Shown: positions 7,466 through 16,844 of the stretch, one piece after another
Layout: each line of letters begins with the position of its first letter
Numbering within the stretch: the first letter of the stretch is position 1
Assembly (NCBI RefSeq): GCF_900109055.1
Contig: NZ_FOIV01000003.1
Location: forward strand, 560,835 to 624,834
Source: Prevotella sp. khp7
Lineage (GTDB): Bacteria; Bacteroidota; Bacteroidia; Bacteroidales; Bacteroidaceae
Reading direction: 5' to 3'
Length of the DNA stretch: 64,000 bases
Translations under genes and position numbers: made by a program
The notes under the pieces: generated by a model
What the model saw: only the letters and a program-made list of their open reading frames with translations
What the model was told of the DNA's origin: nothing
Database searches by the model: none

Positions 7466-7532
7466 TTCAACTTATGACTGAGAAGATAAAAAAACAAGGT
7501 CCCGCTTCACATACGTGAAAGCGGGATTTTTA
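7442..7532 (+). promoter_or_regulatory. Transcription attenuator of the pheA operon
   Basis: Terminator: CCCGCTTCAC (7501-7510), loop ATAC, GTGAAAGCGGG (7515-7525, one bulged A), then ATTTTTATT. Antiterminator: TGTGAAGCGGGA (7442-7453, inside the leader ORF) is an exact 12-base complement of 7500-7511. The two pairings exclude each other. A ribosome stalled on the Tyr/Phe codons leaves 7442-7453 free, so the terminator cannot form; one that reaches the stop at 7463 covers it and transcription ends. Confidence 0.88.
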
Positions 7533-7552
7533 TTAAAGGAAAAGAAGTAAAT

Positions 7553-8395
7553 ATGAAGAGAATTGCTATTCAAGGACTGATTGGATCGTTCCACGATATC
7601 GCGGCGCACCTGTATTTCGAAGGAGAACAGATACAGTTGATTTGTTGTTCAACCTTCGAACAGGTATTTGCTCAGATCAAGCAGGATCCTACTGCCATAG
7701 GCATGCTTGCTATTGAGAATACCATTGCAGGATCGCTGCTCCATAACTACGAGCTGCTGCGCGATTCAGGCACTACCATCGTTGGAGAGCATAAACTCCA
7801 CATCTCGCATTGTATCTGCTGTCTGCCAGAGGACGACTGGGACACGATTACCGAGGTTCACTCTCATCCCGTAGCCCTGATGCAGTGTCGTGACTTCCTG
7901 GCCCAGCATTCTCAGCTGAAGAATGTGGAGGCCGAGGACACCGCAGGATCGGCAAAGATGATAGCTGAGGGGCAGAAGAAAGGGTGGGCTGCCATCTGTC
8001 ATGCTGAAGCAGCGAAACTCTATGGCCTGAAGGTGCTTGAGGACCATATTGAGGACAACAAACATAACTTCACCCGTTTCCTCGTGGTGTCGAATCCCAA
8101 CAAGGCCGACATGCTGCGCCCTCTGACAGACGCCAACAAGTCGAGCATTGTATTCTCACTGCCTCATGAGGAAGGTTCACTCTCTCATGTGCTGGCAATC
8201 CTCTCGTTCTATAAGATCAACCTGACGAAGATTCAGTCATTGCCTATCATCGGGCGGGAGTGGGAGTATCTGTTCTATGTTGATGTGATGTACGACGACC
8301 TGACGCGATACCGCCAGTCTATAGATGCGATTATTCCACTTACAAAAGACTTAAAGATATTAGGAGAATATAAAGATGGCAAACAAACCAATTGA
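7553..8395 (+). CDS. pheA: Prephenate dehydratase
   Basis: 280 residues. It converts prephenate to phenylpyruvate in phenylalanine synthesis. The N-terminal catalytic half includes MLAIENTIAGS and the conserved KHNFTRFLVV segment near residue 170. The C-terminal ACT regulatory domain contains HEEGSLSHVLAIL and LTKIQSLP. There is no fused chorismate mutase; in this operon that activity sits on the DAHP synthase. An AAAGGAAAAGAAG stretch precedes ATG 7553. The end overlaps the aminotransferase start by 20 bases. Expression is set by the attenuator upstream. Confidence 0.94.
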   Translation: MKRIAIQGLIGSFHDIAAHLYFEGEQIQLICCSTFEQVFAQIKQDPTAIGMLAIENTIAGSLLHNYELLRDSGTTIVGEHKLHISHCICCLPEDDWDTITEVHSHPVALMQCRDFLAQHSQLKNVEAEDTAGSAKMIAEGQKKGWAAICHAEAAKLYGLKVLEDHIEDNKHNFTRFLVVSNPNKADMLRPLTDANKSSIVFSLPHEEGSLSHVLAILSFYKINLTKIQSLPIIGREWEYLFYVDVMYDDLTRYRQSIDAIIPLTKDLKILGEYKDGKQTN

Positions 8396-9551
8396 ACCTG
8401 CAGAAAGACTTAGTTTAGTCAGCGAATACTACTTCAGTCGCAAACTTAAGGAAGTGGCCCAACTCAATGCTGAAGGCCTGGATATTATCAGTCTGGCCAT
8501 AGGCAGTCCTGACATGCCGCCATCACCACAGACTGTTGAGAAGCTCTGTGAGGTGGCCCACGATCCTAACGCCCACGGCTATCAACCCACCATGGGTACG
8601 CCAGAGTTGCGTGAGGCTATGGCTGATTTCTACAAACGCTGGTACAACGTGGATCTCGATTCTAAGACAGAGATCCAGCCGCTGATAGGTTCTAAGGAGG
8701 GTATACTCCATGTAACCTTGGCGTTCGTCAATCCTGGCGACGAGGTGCTGGTGCCCAATCCAGGCTATCCCACATATACCTCGCTGTCGAAGATTCTGGG
8801 CGCAAAGATTGTAAACTACAATCTGCGTGAGGATAACGGTTGGCAGCCCGACTTTGAGGAACTGGAAAAAATGGATCTCTCGAAAGTGAAGCTGATGTGG
8901 ACCAACTATCCTAACATGCCTACTGGTGGCAATGCCCGCATGGAGACTTACGAGCGACTGGTGAAGTTTGCCAAGGATCACGGCATCGTGGTGGTGAATG
9001 ATAATCCATACTCTTTCATTCTAAACGAGAAACCCATGTCGCTGCTTCAGGTGCCTGGTGCTAAGGACTGCTGCATCGAGTTCAACTCGATGTCGAAGAG
9101 CCATAATATGCCAGGCTGGCGTGTTGGTATGTGTGCCACCAACGCCACTTTCATCTCCTGGATACTGAAGATCAAGAGCAACATAGACTCAGGAACCTTC
9201 CGTGGTGTGCAGTTAGCTGCTGCTGAGGCTCTTCGAAACTCAGAAGAGTGGCACCATGAGGCTAATATCGAGACCTATAGCCGTCGTCGCCAGTATGCAG
9301 AGCAGATTATGGATGTGCTGGGTTGCACTTTCGATAAGAAGCAGGTGGGCATGTTTCTCTGGGGCAAGATTCCTGAGAAGTATGCTGACGTAGAAGACCT
9401 GACGGAGCGCGTGCTCCACGAGGCTCGTGTCTTCATCACCCCAGGCTTCATCTTTGGCTCCAATGGCGCCAGATATATCCGCATCTCGCTTTGTGCCAAG
9501 GAAGAGAAGTTACAGGCAGCTCTTGAGCGTATTAAGGCACTTAATTGGTAG
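8376..9551 (+). CDS. Class I/II pyridoxal-phosphate aminotransferase (aromatic)
   Basis: 391 residues. The fold-type I aminotransferase pattern is clear: GYQPTMGTPELREAMADFY, YPNMPTGG, VVNDNPYSF, and the cofactor lysine in NSMSKSHNMPGWRVG. Its place between pheA and the DAHP synthase-chorismate mutase suggests it transaminates phenylpyruvate and/or hydroxyphenylpyruvate. The family also includes LL-diaminopimelate aminotransferases, so the exact substrate is inferred from context. It overlaps pheA by 20 bases. Confidence 0.9.
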   Translation: MANKPIEPAERLSLVSEYYFSRKLKEVAQLNAEGLDIISLAIGSPDMPPSPQTVEKLCEVAHDPNAHGYQPTMGTPELREAMADFYKRWYNVDLDSKTEIQPLIGSKEGILHVTLAFVNPGDEVLVPNPGYPTYTSLSKILGAKIVNYNLREDNGWQPDFEELEKMDLSKVKLMWTNYPNMPTGGNARMETYERLVKFAKDHGIVVVNDNPYSFILNEKPMSLLQVPGAKDCCIEFNSMSKSHNMPGWRVGMCATNATFISWILKIKSNIDSGTFRGVQLAAAEALRNSEEWHHEANIETYSRRRQYAEQIMDVLGCTFDKKQVGMFLWGKIPEKYADVEDLTERVLHEARVFITPGFIFGSNGARYIRISLCAKEEKLQAALERIKALNW

Positions 9552-9575
9552 AAATAATTAAAAAAGAAATAGATT

Positions 9576-10640
9576 ATGGAACTGGATTTACAACCATTGA
9601 ATTTACCGAGTGACAATGAACGTCCCTTCGTGATTGCAGGCCCTTGCTCTGCAGAGACTGAGGAACAGGTGATGACTACAGCCCGCGAGCTGGCTATGAA
9701 GGGCTGCCATAACTTCCGTGCTGGTGTGTGGAAGCCCCGTACCAAGCCAGGAGGCTTCGAAGGACATGGTGAGCCCGCGCTGGTTTGGTTGGAGCAGGTA
9801 AAGAAGGAAACCAAGATGCTGGTATCTACCGAGGTGGCTACCCCAGAGCATGTGGAACTGTGTCTGAAGCATGGTGTCGACATCCTTTGGATTGGTGCCC
9901 GTACCTCAGCCAATCCCTTTGCCATGCAGGCCATCGCTGATTCCTTGAAAGGGGTAGATATCCCTGTGTTTGTGAAGAACCCTGTCAACCCCGACCTCGA
10001 GCTTTGGATTGGTGCCTTGGAGCGCCTTAATCAGGCTGGCGTGAAGCGTCTGGGCGCTATTCATCGTGGATTCTCTTCTTACGAACAGAAGATATACCGC
10101 AACATGCCTATGTGGCAGATTCCCATCGAGCTGCGCCGCCGTGTGCCCGAGTTGCCTATCATCAGCGATCCATCTCACATCGGAGGTCGTCGCGAGCTGA
10201 TTGCACCTCTTTGCCAGCAGGCTATGGACCTTGGTTTCGACGGTCTGATCATCGAGAGTCATTGCGATCCTGACAAGGCTTGGAGCGATGCCAAACAGCA
10301 GGTTACTCCCGATGTGCTCGACTACATTCTGTCGCTTCTCGTCATCCGCGACGAGAAGACAACCACCGAGGGCATCACCCAGCTTCGTAAGCAGATTGAT
10401 GAGCTCGACAACCAACTGATGGATCTGCTTGCTAAGCGCATGAGGGTTTGTCGTGAGATTGGTCAGTACAAGAAGGAGCACAACATGACCGTGCTTCAGG
10501 CTAATCGTTATAATGAGATACTTAACAAGCGTGGTGCTCAGGGCTCGCTCTGTGGCATGGATCCTGAATTCGTAGCCCATGTATTCGAGAACATCCACGA
10601 GGAATCAGTACGTCAGCAGATTGAGATCATCAATAAGTAA
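9576..10640 (+). CDS. Bifunctional DAHP synthase / chorismate mutase type II
   Basis: 354 residues. Residues 1-260 are a DAHP synthase of the KDO8P-synthase-like subgroup (FVIAGPCSAET, FRAGVWKPRTKPGGFEG, SDPSHIGGRRE). Residues about 265-352 are an AroQ-type chorismate mutase (LRKQIDELDNQLMDLLAKRM). The protein joins the first step of the shikimate pathway to the branch point toward Phe and Tyr, and the mutase domain may give feedback control. It follows the aminotransferase by 24 bases. Confidence 0.94.
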   Translation: MELDLQPLNLPSDNERPFVIAGPCSAETEEQVMTTARELAMKGCHNFRAGVWKPRTKPGGFEGHGEPALVWLEQVKKETKMLVSTEVATPEHVELCLKHGVDILWIGARTSANPFAMQAIADSLKGVDIPVFVKNPVNPDLELWIGALERLNQAGVKRLGAIHRGFSSYEQKIYRNMPMWQIPIELRRRVPELPIISDPSHIGGRRELIAPLCQQAMDLGFDGLIIESHCDPDKAWSDAKQQVTPDVLDYILSLLVIRDEKTTTEGITQLRKQIDELDNQLMDLLAKRMRVCREIGQYKKEHNMTVLQANRYNEILNKRGAQGSLCGMDPEFVAHVFENIHEESVRQQIEIINK

Positions 10641-10649
10641 GAGGATTTT

Positions 10650-10741
10650 GGCACGGATTAACGCGGCTTTATAAATAAGAACACGGCTGGCTTTGCAAAA
10701 AAGTTGCGTATCTCTAAAAGAGAGCCGTGTTAATCCGTGCC
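10650..10741. repeat. MITE-like element, copy 1 (92 bp)
   Basis: Starts GGCACGGATTAACGCGGCT and ends AGCCGTGTTAATCCGTGCC; the ends are inverted repeats matching at 18 of 19 positions. Inside are TTTATAAATAA, an extra ACACGGCTGG, and a small hairpin TCTCT-AAA-AGAGA. A second copy lies at 16844-16934. It separates the DAHP synthase from tyrA and, folded, would make a long stem that could lower read-through. No coding capacity. Confidence 0.9.
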
Positions 10742-10758
10742 TAATATAAATAGATGCA

Positions 10759-11553
10759 ATGAAAATTTTAATAATGGGCGCAGGTAAGATGGGAAGCTTC
10801 TTCATCGACCTGCTGAGCTTTGAACATGAAGTAGCTGTCTTTGAGCGCGACGCCAAGCGTATGCGCTTTACCTACAATTGTCAGCGCTTCACTACTTTTG
10901 AAGAGATTAAAGAGTTTAAACCCGAACTGCTCATCAATGCTGTTACGCTGAAATACACCATCCCTGTGTTTAAGGAGGTTATTCCTTATCTTCCCAAGGA
11001 GTGTATCATCAGCGACATCGCCTCGGTAAAGACAGATATGAAGGAGTTTTACGAGCAGACAGGCATGCGCTATGTCTCTACTCACCCCATGTTCGGTCCT
11101 ACGTTCGCTAATCTGCAGCAGCTCTCTGAGGAGAATGCCATTATCATCAGCGAGGGCGACTATATGGGACGTATCTTCTTCAAGGACCTCTATCAGAAGT
11201 TGGGACTTAACATCTACGAGTACTCTTTCGAGGAGCACGATAAGACTGTGGCTTACTCGCTGAGTATCCCGTTCGTTTCAACCTTCGTCTTTGCTGCTGT
11301 CATGAAGCATCAGGATGCGCCTGGTACCACCTTCAAGCGCCACATGAGGATTGCTAAGGGTGTGCTTAACGAGGACGACTACCTGCTTCAGGAAATACTT
11401 TTCAACCCCTATACCCACGATCAGGTGGCACAGATTCGTACGGAGTTGAAGGAGTTGCTGGAAATTATCGACAACAAGGATGCTGCTGGGATGAAGAAGT
11501 ATCTCACCAAGATCCGTAACAACGTAAAGCACGACATTGAAATCAAACAATAG
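10759..11553 (+). CDS. tyrA: Prephenate dehydrogenase
   Basis: 264 residues. An N-terminal NAD(P)-binding motif GAGKMGSFF is followed by the TyrA pattern ISDIASVKTDM and STHPMFGPTFANL and the mostly helical dimer domain. It oxidatively decarboxylates prephenate to 4-hydroxyphenylpyruvate for tyrosine. It completes the Phe/Tyr operon, although a MITE-like repeat lies between it and the preceding gene. Its last 17 bases overlap the DMT transporter frame. Confidence 0.93.
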   Translation: MKILIMGAGKMGSFFIDLLSFEHEVAVFERDAKRMRFTYNCQRFTTFEEIKEFKPELLINAVTLKYTIPVFKEVIPYLPKECIISDIASVKTDMKEFYEQTGMRYVSTHPMFGPTFANLQQLSEENAIIISEGDYMGRIFFKDLYQKLGLNIYEYSFEEHDKTVAYSLSIPFVSTFVFAAVMKHQDAPGTTFKRHMRIAKGVLNEDDYLLQEILFNPYTHDQVAQIRTELKELLEIIDNKDAAGMKKYLTKIRNNVKHDIEIKQ

Positions 11554-12448
11554 ACTTTTATATCATCTCGTAGCCTTCATCGTAGTAGCCATTTGGGGAT
11601 CGACGTTCGTCTTCACCAAACTGCTACTACTTGGTGGGCTTACACCAGCGCAGATTTTCACGCTGCGCTTCACTATTGCCTATCTGCTCATACTGGGCTA
11701 CTCGCTGCTGGTACGCCAGCCTGAAGGAAGACCCTTTAGGTGGCTCTCCGACAACTGGCGCGACGAGCTTCTCATGGTTGCATTGGGCATCACGGGTGGC
11801 TCGCTGTACTTTCTGGCAGAGAACACTTCGATGAACTACACCACGACAACCAACACTTCGCTCATCGTGAGTCTGTCGCCGCTTGTGGCCACCTTCCTGA
11901 TTTCGCTCTTCTATCAGTCGCAACGCCTGAATCGTCTGCAGTGTGTGGGCTCGCTGATGGCAGCCCTGGGTGTGGTGGCTGTCGTTCTGAATGGCCATTT
12001 TGTGCTCCATCTCTCACCATTAGGCGACTCGCTGGCTTTCTGTGCAGCACTCTGCTGGGGCTTCTACTCGCTGATGATGATTCGCGCCAATCAGCGTTAC
12101 GACACACTGTTCATCACACGCAAGGTGTTTTTCTACGGACTGGTGTCGATGATTCCCTATTTCATCGTCTACCCAGGGTTGAATGTCTCTGTAGTACTTC
12201 ATCAGCCCTCGCTGCTTTGGAATCTTCTGTTCCTCGGTTGTGTGGCCTCCATGCTGTGTTATCTGGCCTGGAACTGGGTATTGAAGAAACTCGGAGCCGT
12301 TACAGCCACCAACTATATTTACTTCAATCCCGTCACAACGATACTCTTTGCCTGGGCCATCCTCTCAGAGCAGATCACCATCTATTTCATCCTTGGCACC
12401 GTGCTCATCCTTGTAGGCATGTACCTGGCTGATAAGCGCAAAAAGTGA
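11537..12448 (+). CDS. EamA/DMT-family transporter
   Basis: 303 residues with about ten hydrophobic segments in two EamA repeats (for example IWGSTFVFTKLLLLGG at the N-terminus and VLIGMYLADKRKK-like basic tail at the C-terminus). DMT transporters export small metabolites, often amino acids; position directly after tyrA hints at aromatic amino acids, but this is inference. The start is a TTG at 11537 inside the end of tyrA; no ATG gives the conserved N-terminus, so coupled translation is likely. Confidence 0.85.
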   Translation: MKSNNRLLYHLVAFIVVAIWGSTFVFTKLLLLGGLTPAQIFTLRFTIAYLLILGYSLLVRQPEGRPFRWLSDNWRDELLMVALGITGGSLYFLAENTSMNYTTTTNTSLIVSLSPLVATFLISLFYQSQRLNRLQCVGSLMAALGVVAVVLNGHFVLHLSPLGDSLAFCAALCWGFYSLMMIRANQRYDTLFITRKVFFYGLVSMIPYFIVYPGLNVSVVLHQPSLLWNLLFLGCVASMLCYLAWNWVLKKLGAVTATNYIYFNPVTTILFAWAILSEQITIYFILGTVLILVGMYLADKRKK

Positions 12449-12457
12449 GCGTTTTTC

Positions 12458-12488
12458 TTTGTGCTTTCAGTTTTATTTCCTATTTTTG
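12458..12488 (+). promoter_or_regulatory. Consensus promoter of the GlsB-like gene
   Basis: TTTG (12458-12461), 19-base spacer, TATTTTTG (12481-12488). The match to the Bacteroidota housekeeping promoter is full; the ATG is at 12518. Confidence 0.8.
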
Positions 12489-12517
12489 CAGCATAAAACC
12501 AAATAAACTGTAAAATT

Positions 12518-12757
12518 ATGGGTATTATAGGTTCGATTATCATTGGATGTCTGGCTGGTTTCTGTGCTGGCAAGTTGATGAAAGGTGGCGGCTTCGGTTT
12601 CATCATGAATCTGGTGCTTGGTCTGTTTGGCGGCCTTGTTGGCGGCTGGTTGTTCGGTCAGCTTGGCATCACATGGGGAGGTGTCCTTGGTCAGCTTGGC
12701 ACAGCTATTATCGGTGCCGTTGCCATCCTTTGGATTGCCTCACTGATAAAGAAATAG
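12518..12757 (+). CDS. GlsB/YeaQ/YmgE-family small membrane protein
   Basis: 79 residues, three hydrophobic segments rich in glycine (GIIGSIIIGCLAGFCAG, LVLGLFGGLVGGWLFG, AIIGAVAILWIASLIKK). This matches the transglycosylase-associated / stress-response membrane protein family in length and pattern. Its molecular role is unknown; family members are induced by general or envelope stress. It is monocistronic, with its own promoter and a terminator-like hairpin after it. Confidence 0.9.
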   Translation: MGIIGSIIIGCLAGFCAGKLMKGGGFGFIMNLVLGLFGGLVGGWLFGQLGITWGGVLGQLGTAIIGAVAILWIASLIKK

Positions 12758-12778
12758 CTTGTCAATAGATATTACTAA

Positions 12779-12827
12779 AAAAGCTTCTCTCGGTTTGTTT
12801 GAAATAGAGCGACAGAGAGAGGCTTTT
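12779..12827 (+). terminator. Terminator-like hairpin after the GlsB-like gene
   Basis: A 13-bp stem, AAAAGCTTCTCTC (12779-12791) with GAGAGAGGCTTTT (12815-12827), has one T-G pair and a 23-base loop. The T-run forms the end of the stem. Confidence 0.7.
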
Positions 12828-12844
12828 AGGCTGTTTGGGAGTTT

Positions 12845-12885
12845 GCTACGGGGAAAGTTAAGGTTTACTCCGAGGAAAGTCTGAC
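12845..12885. repeat. Dispersed intergenic repeat, copy A
   Basis: Matches 33 of 41 positions with 46141-46181. Shared blocks are CGGGGAAAGT and CTCCGAGGAAAGTC. It sits in the 293-base gap between the GlsB-like and DjlA-like genes; apart from this repeat, the terminator before it and the promoter after it I see nothing else there. Confidence 0.6.
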
Positions 12886-12998
12886 TTTAGACGTCACTTC
12901 CGAGTTGTTTAGATAGGACTTTCGGGCAATGACTCATAATTTCAAGCTTTTTGTCTGAATATTTGATGTCAAAGGAAAAGTGAATTAATCCTAATCGC

Positions 12999-13029
12999 TT
13001 TGCGGTCTCGGATATTTTGTGTACTTTTG
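12999..13029 (+). promoter_or_regulatory. Consensus promoter of the DjlA-like gene
   Basis: TTTG (12999-13002), 19-base spacer, TACTTTTG (13022-13029), 21 bases before ATG 13051. Confidence 0.8.
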
Positions 13030-13050
13030 CATGCAAAAAAGAAAAATACG

Positions 13051-13899
13051 ATGGCAGCAGGAAAGTGGATAGGAGGATTCATAGGATGGATGGCTGGTGG
13101 CCCTTTGGGCGCTTTGGCAGGTTATCTCGTTGGCTCTCTCTTCGACTCGATGCTCGACGGGGTGAACACACCAGATAACTCCGGAACATGGGGCTCTGGC
13201 TCAAGTAGAGACCAGGGGTCGTGGCAGCAGCGCTCGTATCAGGACTTTAATCAGGCCTATCAGCAAGCTTATCGCCAGCGTCAGCAACAGGGCAATCGCA
13301 ACAGTTTCCTCTTTTCATTGCTGGTGCTCTCTTCTTATATCATTAAGGCCGACGGCAAGGCGATGCACTCAGAGATGGAACTGGTGCGCCAGATGCTGCG
13401 TCAGAACTTTGGTGTCACTGCCGTTCAACAGGGCAATGATATTCTGAACAAACTTTTCGATGAACAGAAGCGGGAGGGATGGGCGCAGTTCAAACAGACG
13501 GTGAGCGATTGCTGTGCGCAGATTAATCGTCAGATGGACTACTCGCAGCGACTCCAGCTGCTGAATTATCTCGTGATGGTGGCCAAAGCTGACGGGAACG
13601 TGCCTCAGAGCGAGATAACGGCTTTGAAAGAGTGCGCCCAATGGATGGGACTGCGTGTGGTCGAGGTTGACTCGATGCTCCATCTCGAAGGCAATACCCT
13701 TGAAGATGCTTATAAAGTGCTGGGTGTGAGTCCTGATGCGACAGACGATGAGCTGAAGAAAGCTTATCGCAAGCTTGCGCTTGAGCATCATCCTGACAAG
13801 GTGGCCGCTTTGGGCGACGATGTGCGTAAGGCTGCTGAGAAGAAGTTCCAAGAGATAAACGCGGCCAAGGACCGTATCTGGAAAGCGCGCGGATTATAG
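13051..13899 (+). CDS. DjlA-like co-chaperone (TerB domain plus J domain)
   Basis: 282 residues. A glycine-rich N-terminal segment ([20 protein letters not shown]) could insert in or associate with the membrane. It is followed by a Gln-rich linker, a TerB-like helical domain around residues 80-195, and a C-terminal J domain with [20 protein letters not shown] and the HPD motif in LEHHPDKV. It would recruit and stimulate DnaK, as DjlA does at the membrane. The ATG at 13051 is chosen because the promoter box lies between it and the upstream in-frame start at 13000. Confidence 0.87.
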   Translation: MAAGKWIGGFIGWMAGGPLGALAGYLVGSLFDSMLDGVNTPDNSGTWGSGSSRDQGSWQQRSYQDFNQAYQQAYRQRQQQGNRNSFLFSLLVLSSYIIKADGKAMHSEMELVRQMLRQNFGVTAVQQGNDILNKLFDEQKREGWAQFKQTVSDCCAQINRQMDYSQRLQLLNYLVMVAKADGNVPQSEITALKECAQWMGLRVVEVDSMLHLEGNTLEDAYKVLGVSPDATDDELKKAYRKLALEHHPDKVAALGDDVRKAAEKKFQEINAAKDRIWKARGL

Positions 13900-13909
13900 A
13901 TGTTGAAGA

Positions 13910-14479
13910 GTGAAGAAACCAGCGATTATAGTACCGGAGGGATTGCATGAGGTGTTGCTGCATGCTTGTTGCGCGCCCTGTTCGTCAGCCATCGTGGAAT
14001 GGCTGGTGCAGCACGATATCCGTCCTACCATCTTCTATTATAATCCTAACATCTATCCCTTCGAGGAATATGAGATCCGAAAGCAGGAAAGCAAGCGCCA
14101 TGCTGAGAGTCTGGGGCTGACGTGGATTGATGGCGACTACAACCATGAGCAATGGCGCCAGGATGTGTGTGGCCTGGAGGGAGAGCCTGAACGGGGAAGG
14201 CGCTGTGAGCAGTGCTTCGCACTTCGTCTCACCGTGGCCGCCAAGAAGGCTAAGGAGTTGGGTATCAACTATTTTACCACCACGTTGGCTTCAAGTCGAT
14301 GGAAGAGTCTGGAGCAGATAGAACGTGCTGGCCATCAGGCAGAACAAATCGTAGAGGGTACTACCTTTTGGGCGCAGAACTGGCGAAAAGGCGGGCTCTA
14401 CGAGCGCCGCAACCAGTTGCTGAAGGAATACAATTTCTACAATCAGCAGTATTGCGGTTGCGAATTCTCGAAAAGATAA
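13910..14479 (+). CDS. queH: Epoxyqueuosine reductase QueH
   Basis: 189 residues. The QueH (DUF208) cysteines are visible: LLHACCAPCSSA near the N-terminus, RRCEQCFALR mid-protein and QQYCGCEF at the C-terminus. It performs the last step of queuosine tRNA modification, reducing epoxyqueuosine with an iron-sulfur centre. The start is GTG 13910, since the nearby ATG at 13900 is out of frame. It follows the DjlA-like gene by 10 bases and is probably co-transcribed with it. Confidence 0.92.
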   Translation: MKKPAIIVPEGLHEVLLHACCAPCSSAIVEWLVQHDIRPTIFYYNPNIYPFEEYEIRKQESKRHAESLGLTWIDGDYNHEQWRQDVCGLEGEPERGRRCEQCFALRLTVAAKKAKELGINYFTTTLASSRWKSLEQIERAGHQAEQIVEGTTFWAQNWRKGGLYERRNQLLKEYNFYNQQYCGCEFSKR

Positions 14480-14493
14480 AAAAGTAAAAAGGT

Positions 14494-14543
14494 AAAAAAC
14501 GGGGCTTAAAGTTTGTGAGTCTCGTTTTTTATTTGTAATTTTG
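14494..14543 (+). promoter_or_regulatory. Fused terminator-promoter, copy 1 (queH/ffh)
   Basis: A hairpin CGGGGCTT (14500-14507) / GAGTCTCG (14517-14524) with several G-U pairs in RNA, loop AAAGTTTGT, then a T-run. TTTG in the loop (14512-14515) is 20 bases before TAATTTTG (14536-14543), so it would be the -33 box of the ffh promoter. Related copies occur at 49664 and 50981. Confidence 0.7.
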
Positions 14544-14566
14544 CGCCCTAAATAAATAAGGTATAT

Positions 14567-15931
14567 ATGTTTGAGAATTTATCAGATAGACTTGAGAGAT
14601 CATTTAAGATACTGAAGGGTGAAGGAAAAATCACCGAAATCAATGTAGCAGAGACTCTGAAAGACGTGCGTCGCGCCTTGTTGGATGCCGACGTAAACTA
14701 TAAGGTGGCTAAGAGCTTTACAGACACCGTGAAGCAGAAGGCTATGGGTATGAATGTGCTCACAGCCGTGAAGCCCAGTCAGCTGATGGTGAAGATTGTT
14801 CACGACGAGTTGGCAGAACTTATGGGTGGAAAGGCCGCTGAGCTGAAGATCGAGGGTCGCCCAGGTGCTCCTGCCATCATCCTGATGTCAGGTCTGCAGG
14901 GTTCTGGTAAGACTACATTCAGCGGAAAACTCGCCAATCTGCTCAAGACCCGCAATCACAAGAAGCCGCTGCTAGTGGCCTGCGACGTTTATCGTCCTGC
15001 AGCCATACAGCAGTTGCACGTAGTGGGAGAGAGCGTAGGCGTGCCCGTTTATTCTGAGCCCGACAATAAGAATGTGATTGAAATTGCCAACCATGCCATT
15101 CAGGAGGCTAAGGCCAAGGCGAATGACGTGGTGATTATCGATACTGCAGGTCGACTGGCAGTAGATGAGGAGATGATGAACGAGATTGAGTCACTGAAAA
15201 ATGCCATCAATCCCAACGAAACACTCTTCGTGGTTGACTCGATGACGGGTCAGGATGCGGTGAATACTGCCAAGGAGTTCAACGATCGTCTTGACTTCGA
15301 CGGCGTGGTACTGACCAAACTCGATGGTGACACCCGTGGTGGTGCTGCCCTCTCTATCCGCACTGTAGTGACCAAACCCATCAAGTTCGTGGGTACGGGC
15401 GAGAAGATGGAGGCTATCGATGTGTTCCACCCGGAACGTATGGCCGACCGTATTCTTGGCATGGGTGATATCGTCAGCCTCGTAGAACGCGCTCAGCAGC
15501 AGTATGACGAGGAAGAGGCTAAGCGCCTGGAGAAGAAGATCCGTAAGAACAAGTTCGATTTCGACGACTTCATGGGACAGATTCAGCAGATCAAGAAAAT
15601 GGGTAACGTGAAAGATCTGGCTGCCATGATTCCCGGTGTGGGCAAGCAGATCAAGGATATCGATATCGACGACAACGCCTTCAAGGGCATCGAGGCCATC
15701 ATCAACTCGATGACACCAAAGGAGCGTGCTAACCCTGATATCATCAACCAGAGCCGACGCCGCCGTATAGCAGCTGGCTCAGGTACGAAACTCGAAGACG
15801 TGAACCGTTTGATGAAGCAGTTCGACCAGACCCGTAAGATGATGAAGATGGTGACGGGCATGGGCTCGTCGAAGATGGCTCAGATGGCCAACGCCATGAG
15901 AGCTATGAAGGGTGGAATGCCGAAGTTCTAG
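14567..15931 (+). CDS. ffh: Signal recognition particle GTPase
   Basis: 454 residues, normal length. An N domain is followed by the G domain with GLQGSGKTT (P-loop), DTAGR, and [10 protein letters not shown], then a methionine-rich M domain at residues about 320-450 ([20 protein letters not shown]). It binds signal sequences and 4.5S RNA and targets ribosomes to the membrane. It is transcribed from the fused terminator-promoter upstream and followed by folD after 34 bases. Confidence 0.97.
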   Translation: MFENLSDRLERSFKILKGEGKITEINVAETLKDVRRALLDADVNYKVAKSFTDTVKQKAMGMNVLTAVKPSQLMVKIVHDELAELMGGKAAELKIEGRPGAPAIILMSGLQGSGKTTFSGKLANLLKTRNHKKPLLVACDVYRPAAIQQLHVVGESVGVPVYSEPDNKNVIEIANHAIQEAKAKANDVVIIDTAGRLAVDEEMMNEIESLKNAINPNETLFVVDSMTGQDAVNTAKEFNDRLDFDGVVLTKLDGDTRGGAALSIRTVVTKPIKFVGTGEKMEAIDVFHPERMADRILGMGDIVSLVERAQQQYDEEEAKRLEKKIRKNKFDFDDFMGQIQQIKKMGNVKDLAAMIPGVGKQIKDIDIDDNAFKGIEAIINSMTPKERANPDIINQSRRRRIAAGSGTKLEDVNRLMKQFDQTRKMMKMVTGMGSSKMAQMANAMRAMKGGMPKF

Positions 15932-15965
15932 AAAGAATCAAATATTTAGAAATAATACACTAGAC

Positions 15966-16844
15966 ATGCAGTTAATTGACGGAAAAGCAACAGCAGCAGC
16001 TATCAAGGCTGAGATTGCTGAAGAGGTGAAAGAGATTGTTGCCCAAGGAGGCAAGCAGCCCCATCTGGCTGCGGTGCTCGTGGGTCATGATGGCGGCTCT
16101 GAAACCTATGTGAAGAATAAGGTGTTGGCTTGTGAGGCGTGTGGCTTCAAGTCAACACTCATTCGTTTTGAGGATGACATTACCGAAGCTGAGCTTCTGG
16201 CTTGCGTCGACAAGCTCAACAAGGACGAGGATGTAGATGGATTCATCGTACAGCTGCCTCTTCCCAAGCATATCGACGAACAGAAGATTATCGAGGCAAT
16301 CGACTACCGTAAAGATGTGGACGGTTTCCATCCCATCAACGTAGGTCGTATGGCCATCGGACTGCCTTGCTTCATTTCAGCCACACCGCTCGGCATCATC
16401 ACTTTGCTGAAGCGCTATGGTATCGAGACTAGCGGAAAGAAGTGCGTCATCCTGGGACGCTCGAACATCGTTGGTAAGCCTATGGCTCAGCTCATGATGC
16501 AGAAACAGTATGGCGATGCTACCGTTACTGTTTGTCATTCGCGTTCAAAGACCCTGAAGGAGGAGTGCCGTGCAGCTGATATCATCATCGCCGCTATTGG
16601 TCAGCCCGACTTCGTAACGGCTGATATGGTGAAGGATGGTGCTGTGATAGTAGACGTCGGTACTACTCGTGTGCCCGATGCCACAAGAAAGAGCGGCTTC
16701 CGCCTGAATGGCGACGTGAAGTTCGACGAGGTAGCTCCTAAATGCAGCTATATCACACCTGTTCCTGGTGGAGTAGGCCCCATGACCATCTGTTCGCTGA
16801 TGAAGAACACCCTCGCAGCGGGCAAACATGAGTATTATGTTTAG
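15966..16844 (+). CDS. folD: Bifunctional methylene-THF dehydrogenase / cyclohydrolase
   Basis: 292 residues. FolD signatures are clear: [28 protein letters not shown], the nucleotide-binding stretch [13 protein letters not shown], and [11 protein letters not shown] near the C-terminus. It interconverts 5,10-methylene-, methenyl- and 10-formyl-tetrahydrofolate. ATG 15966 fits the family N-terminus (MQLIDGK). The last base of its stop codon is the first base of the second MITE-like element. Confidence 0.97.
   Translation: MQLIDGKATAAAIKAEIAEEVKEIVAQGGKQPHLAAVLVGHDGGSETYVKNKVLACEACGFKSTLIRFEDDITEAELLACVDKLNKDEDVDGFIVQLPLPKHIDEQKIIEAIDYRKDVDGFHPINVGRMAIGLPCFISATPLGIITLLKRYGIETSGKKCVILGRSNIVGKPMAQLMMQKQYGDATVTVCHSRSKTLKEECRAADIIIAAIGQPDFVTADMVKDGAVIVDVGTTRVPDATRKSGFRLNGDVKFDEVAPKCSYITPVPGGVGPMTICSLMKNTLAAGKHEYYV

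Noticed and set aside
11740..12432. 230-codon ORF in another frame over the EamA transporter
   Set aside because: The EamA frame has the membrane pattern and family motifs; the alternative is rich in Cys/His/Arg with no domain.
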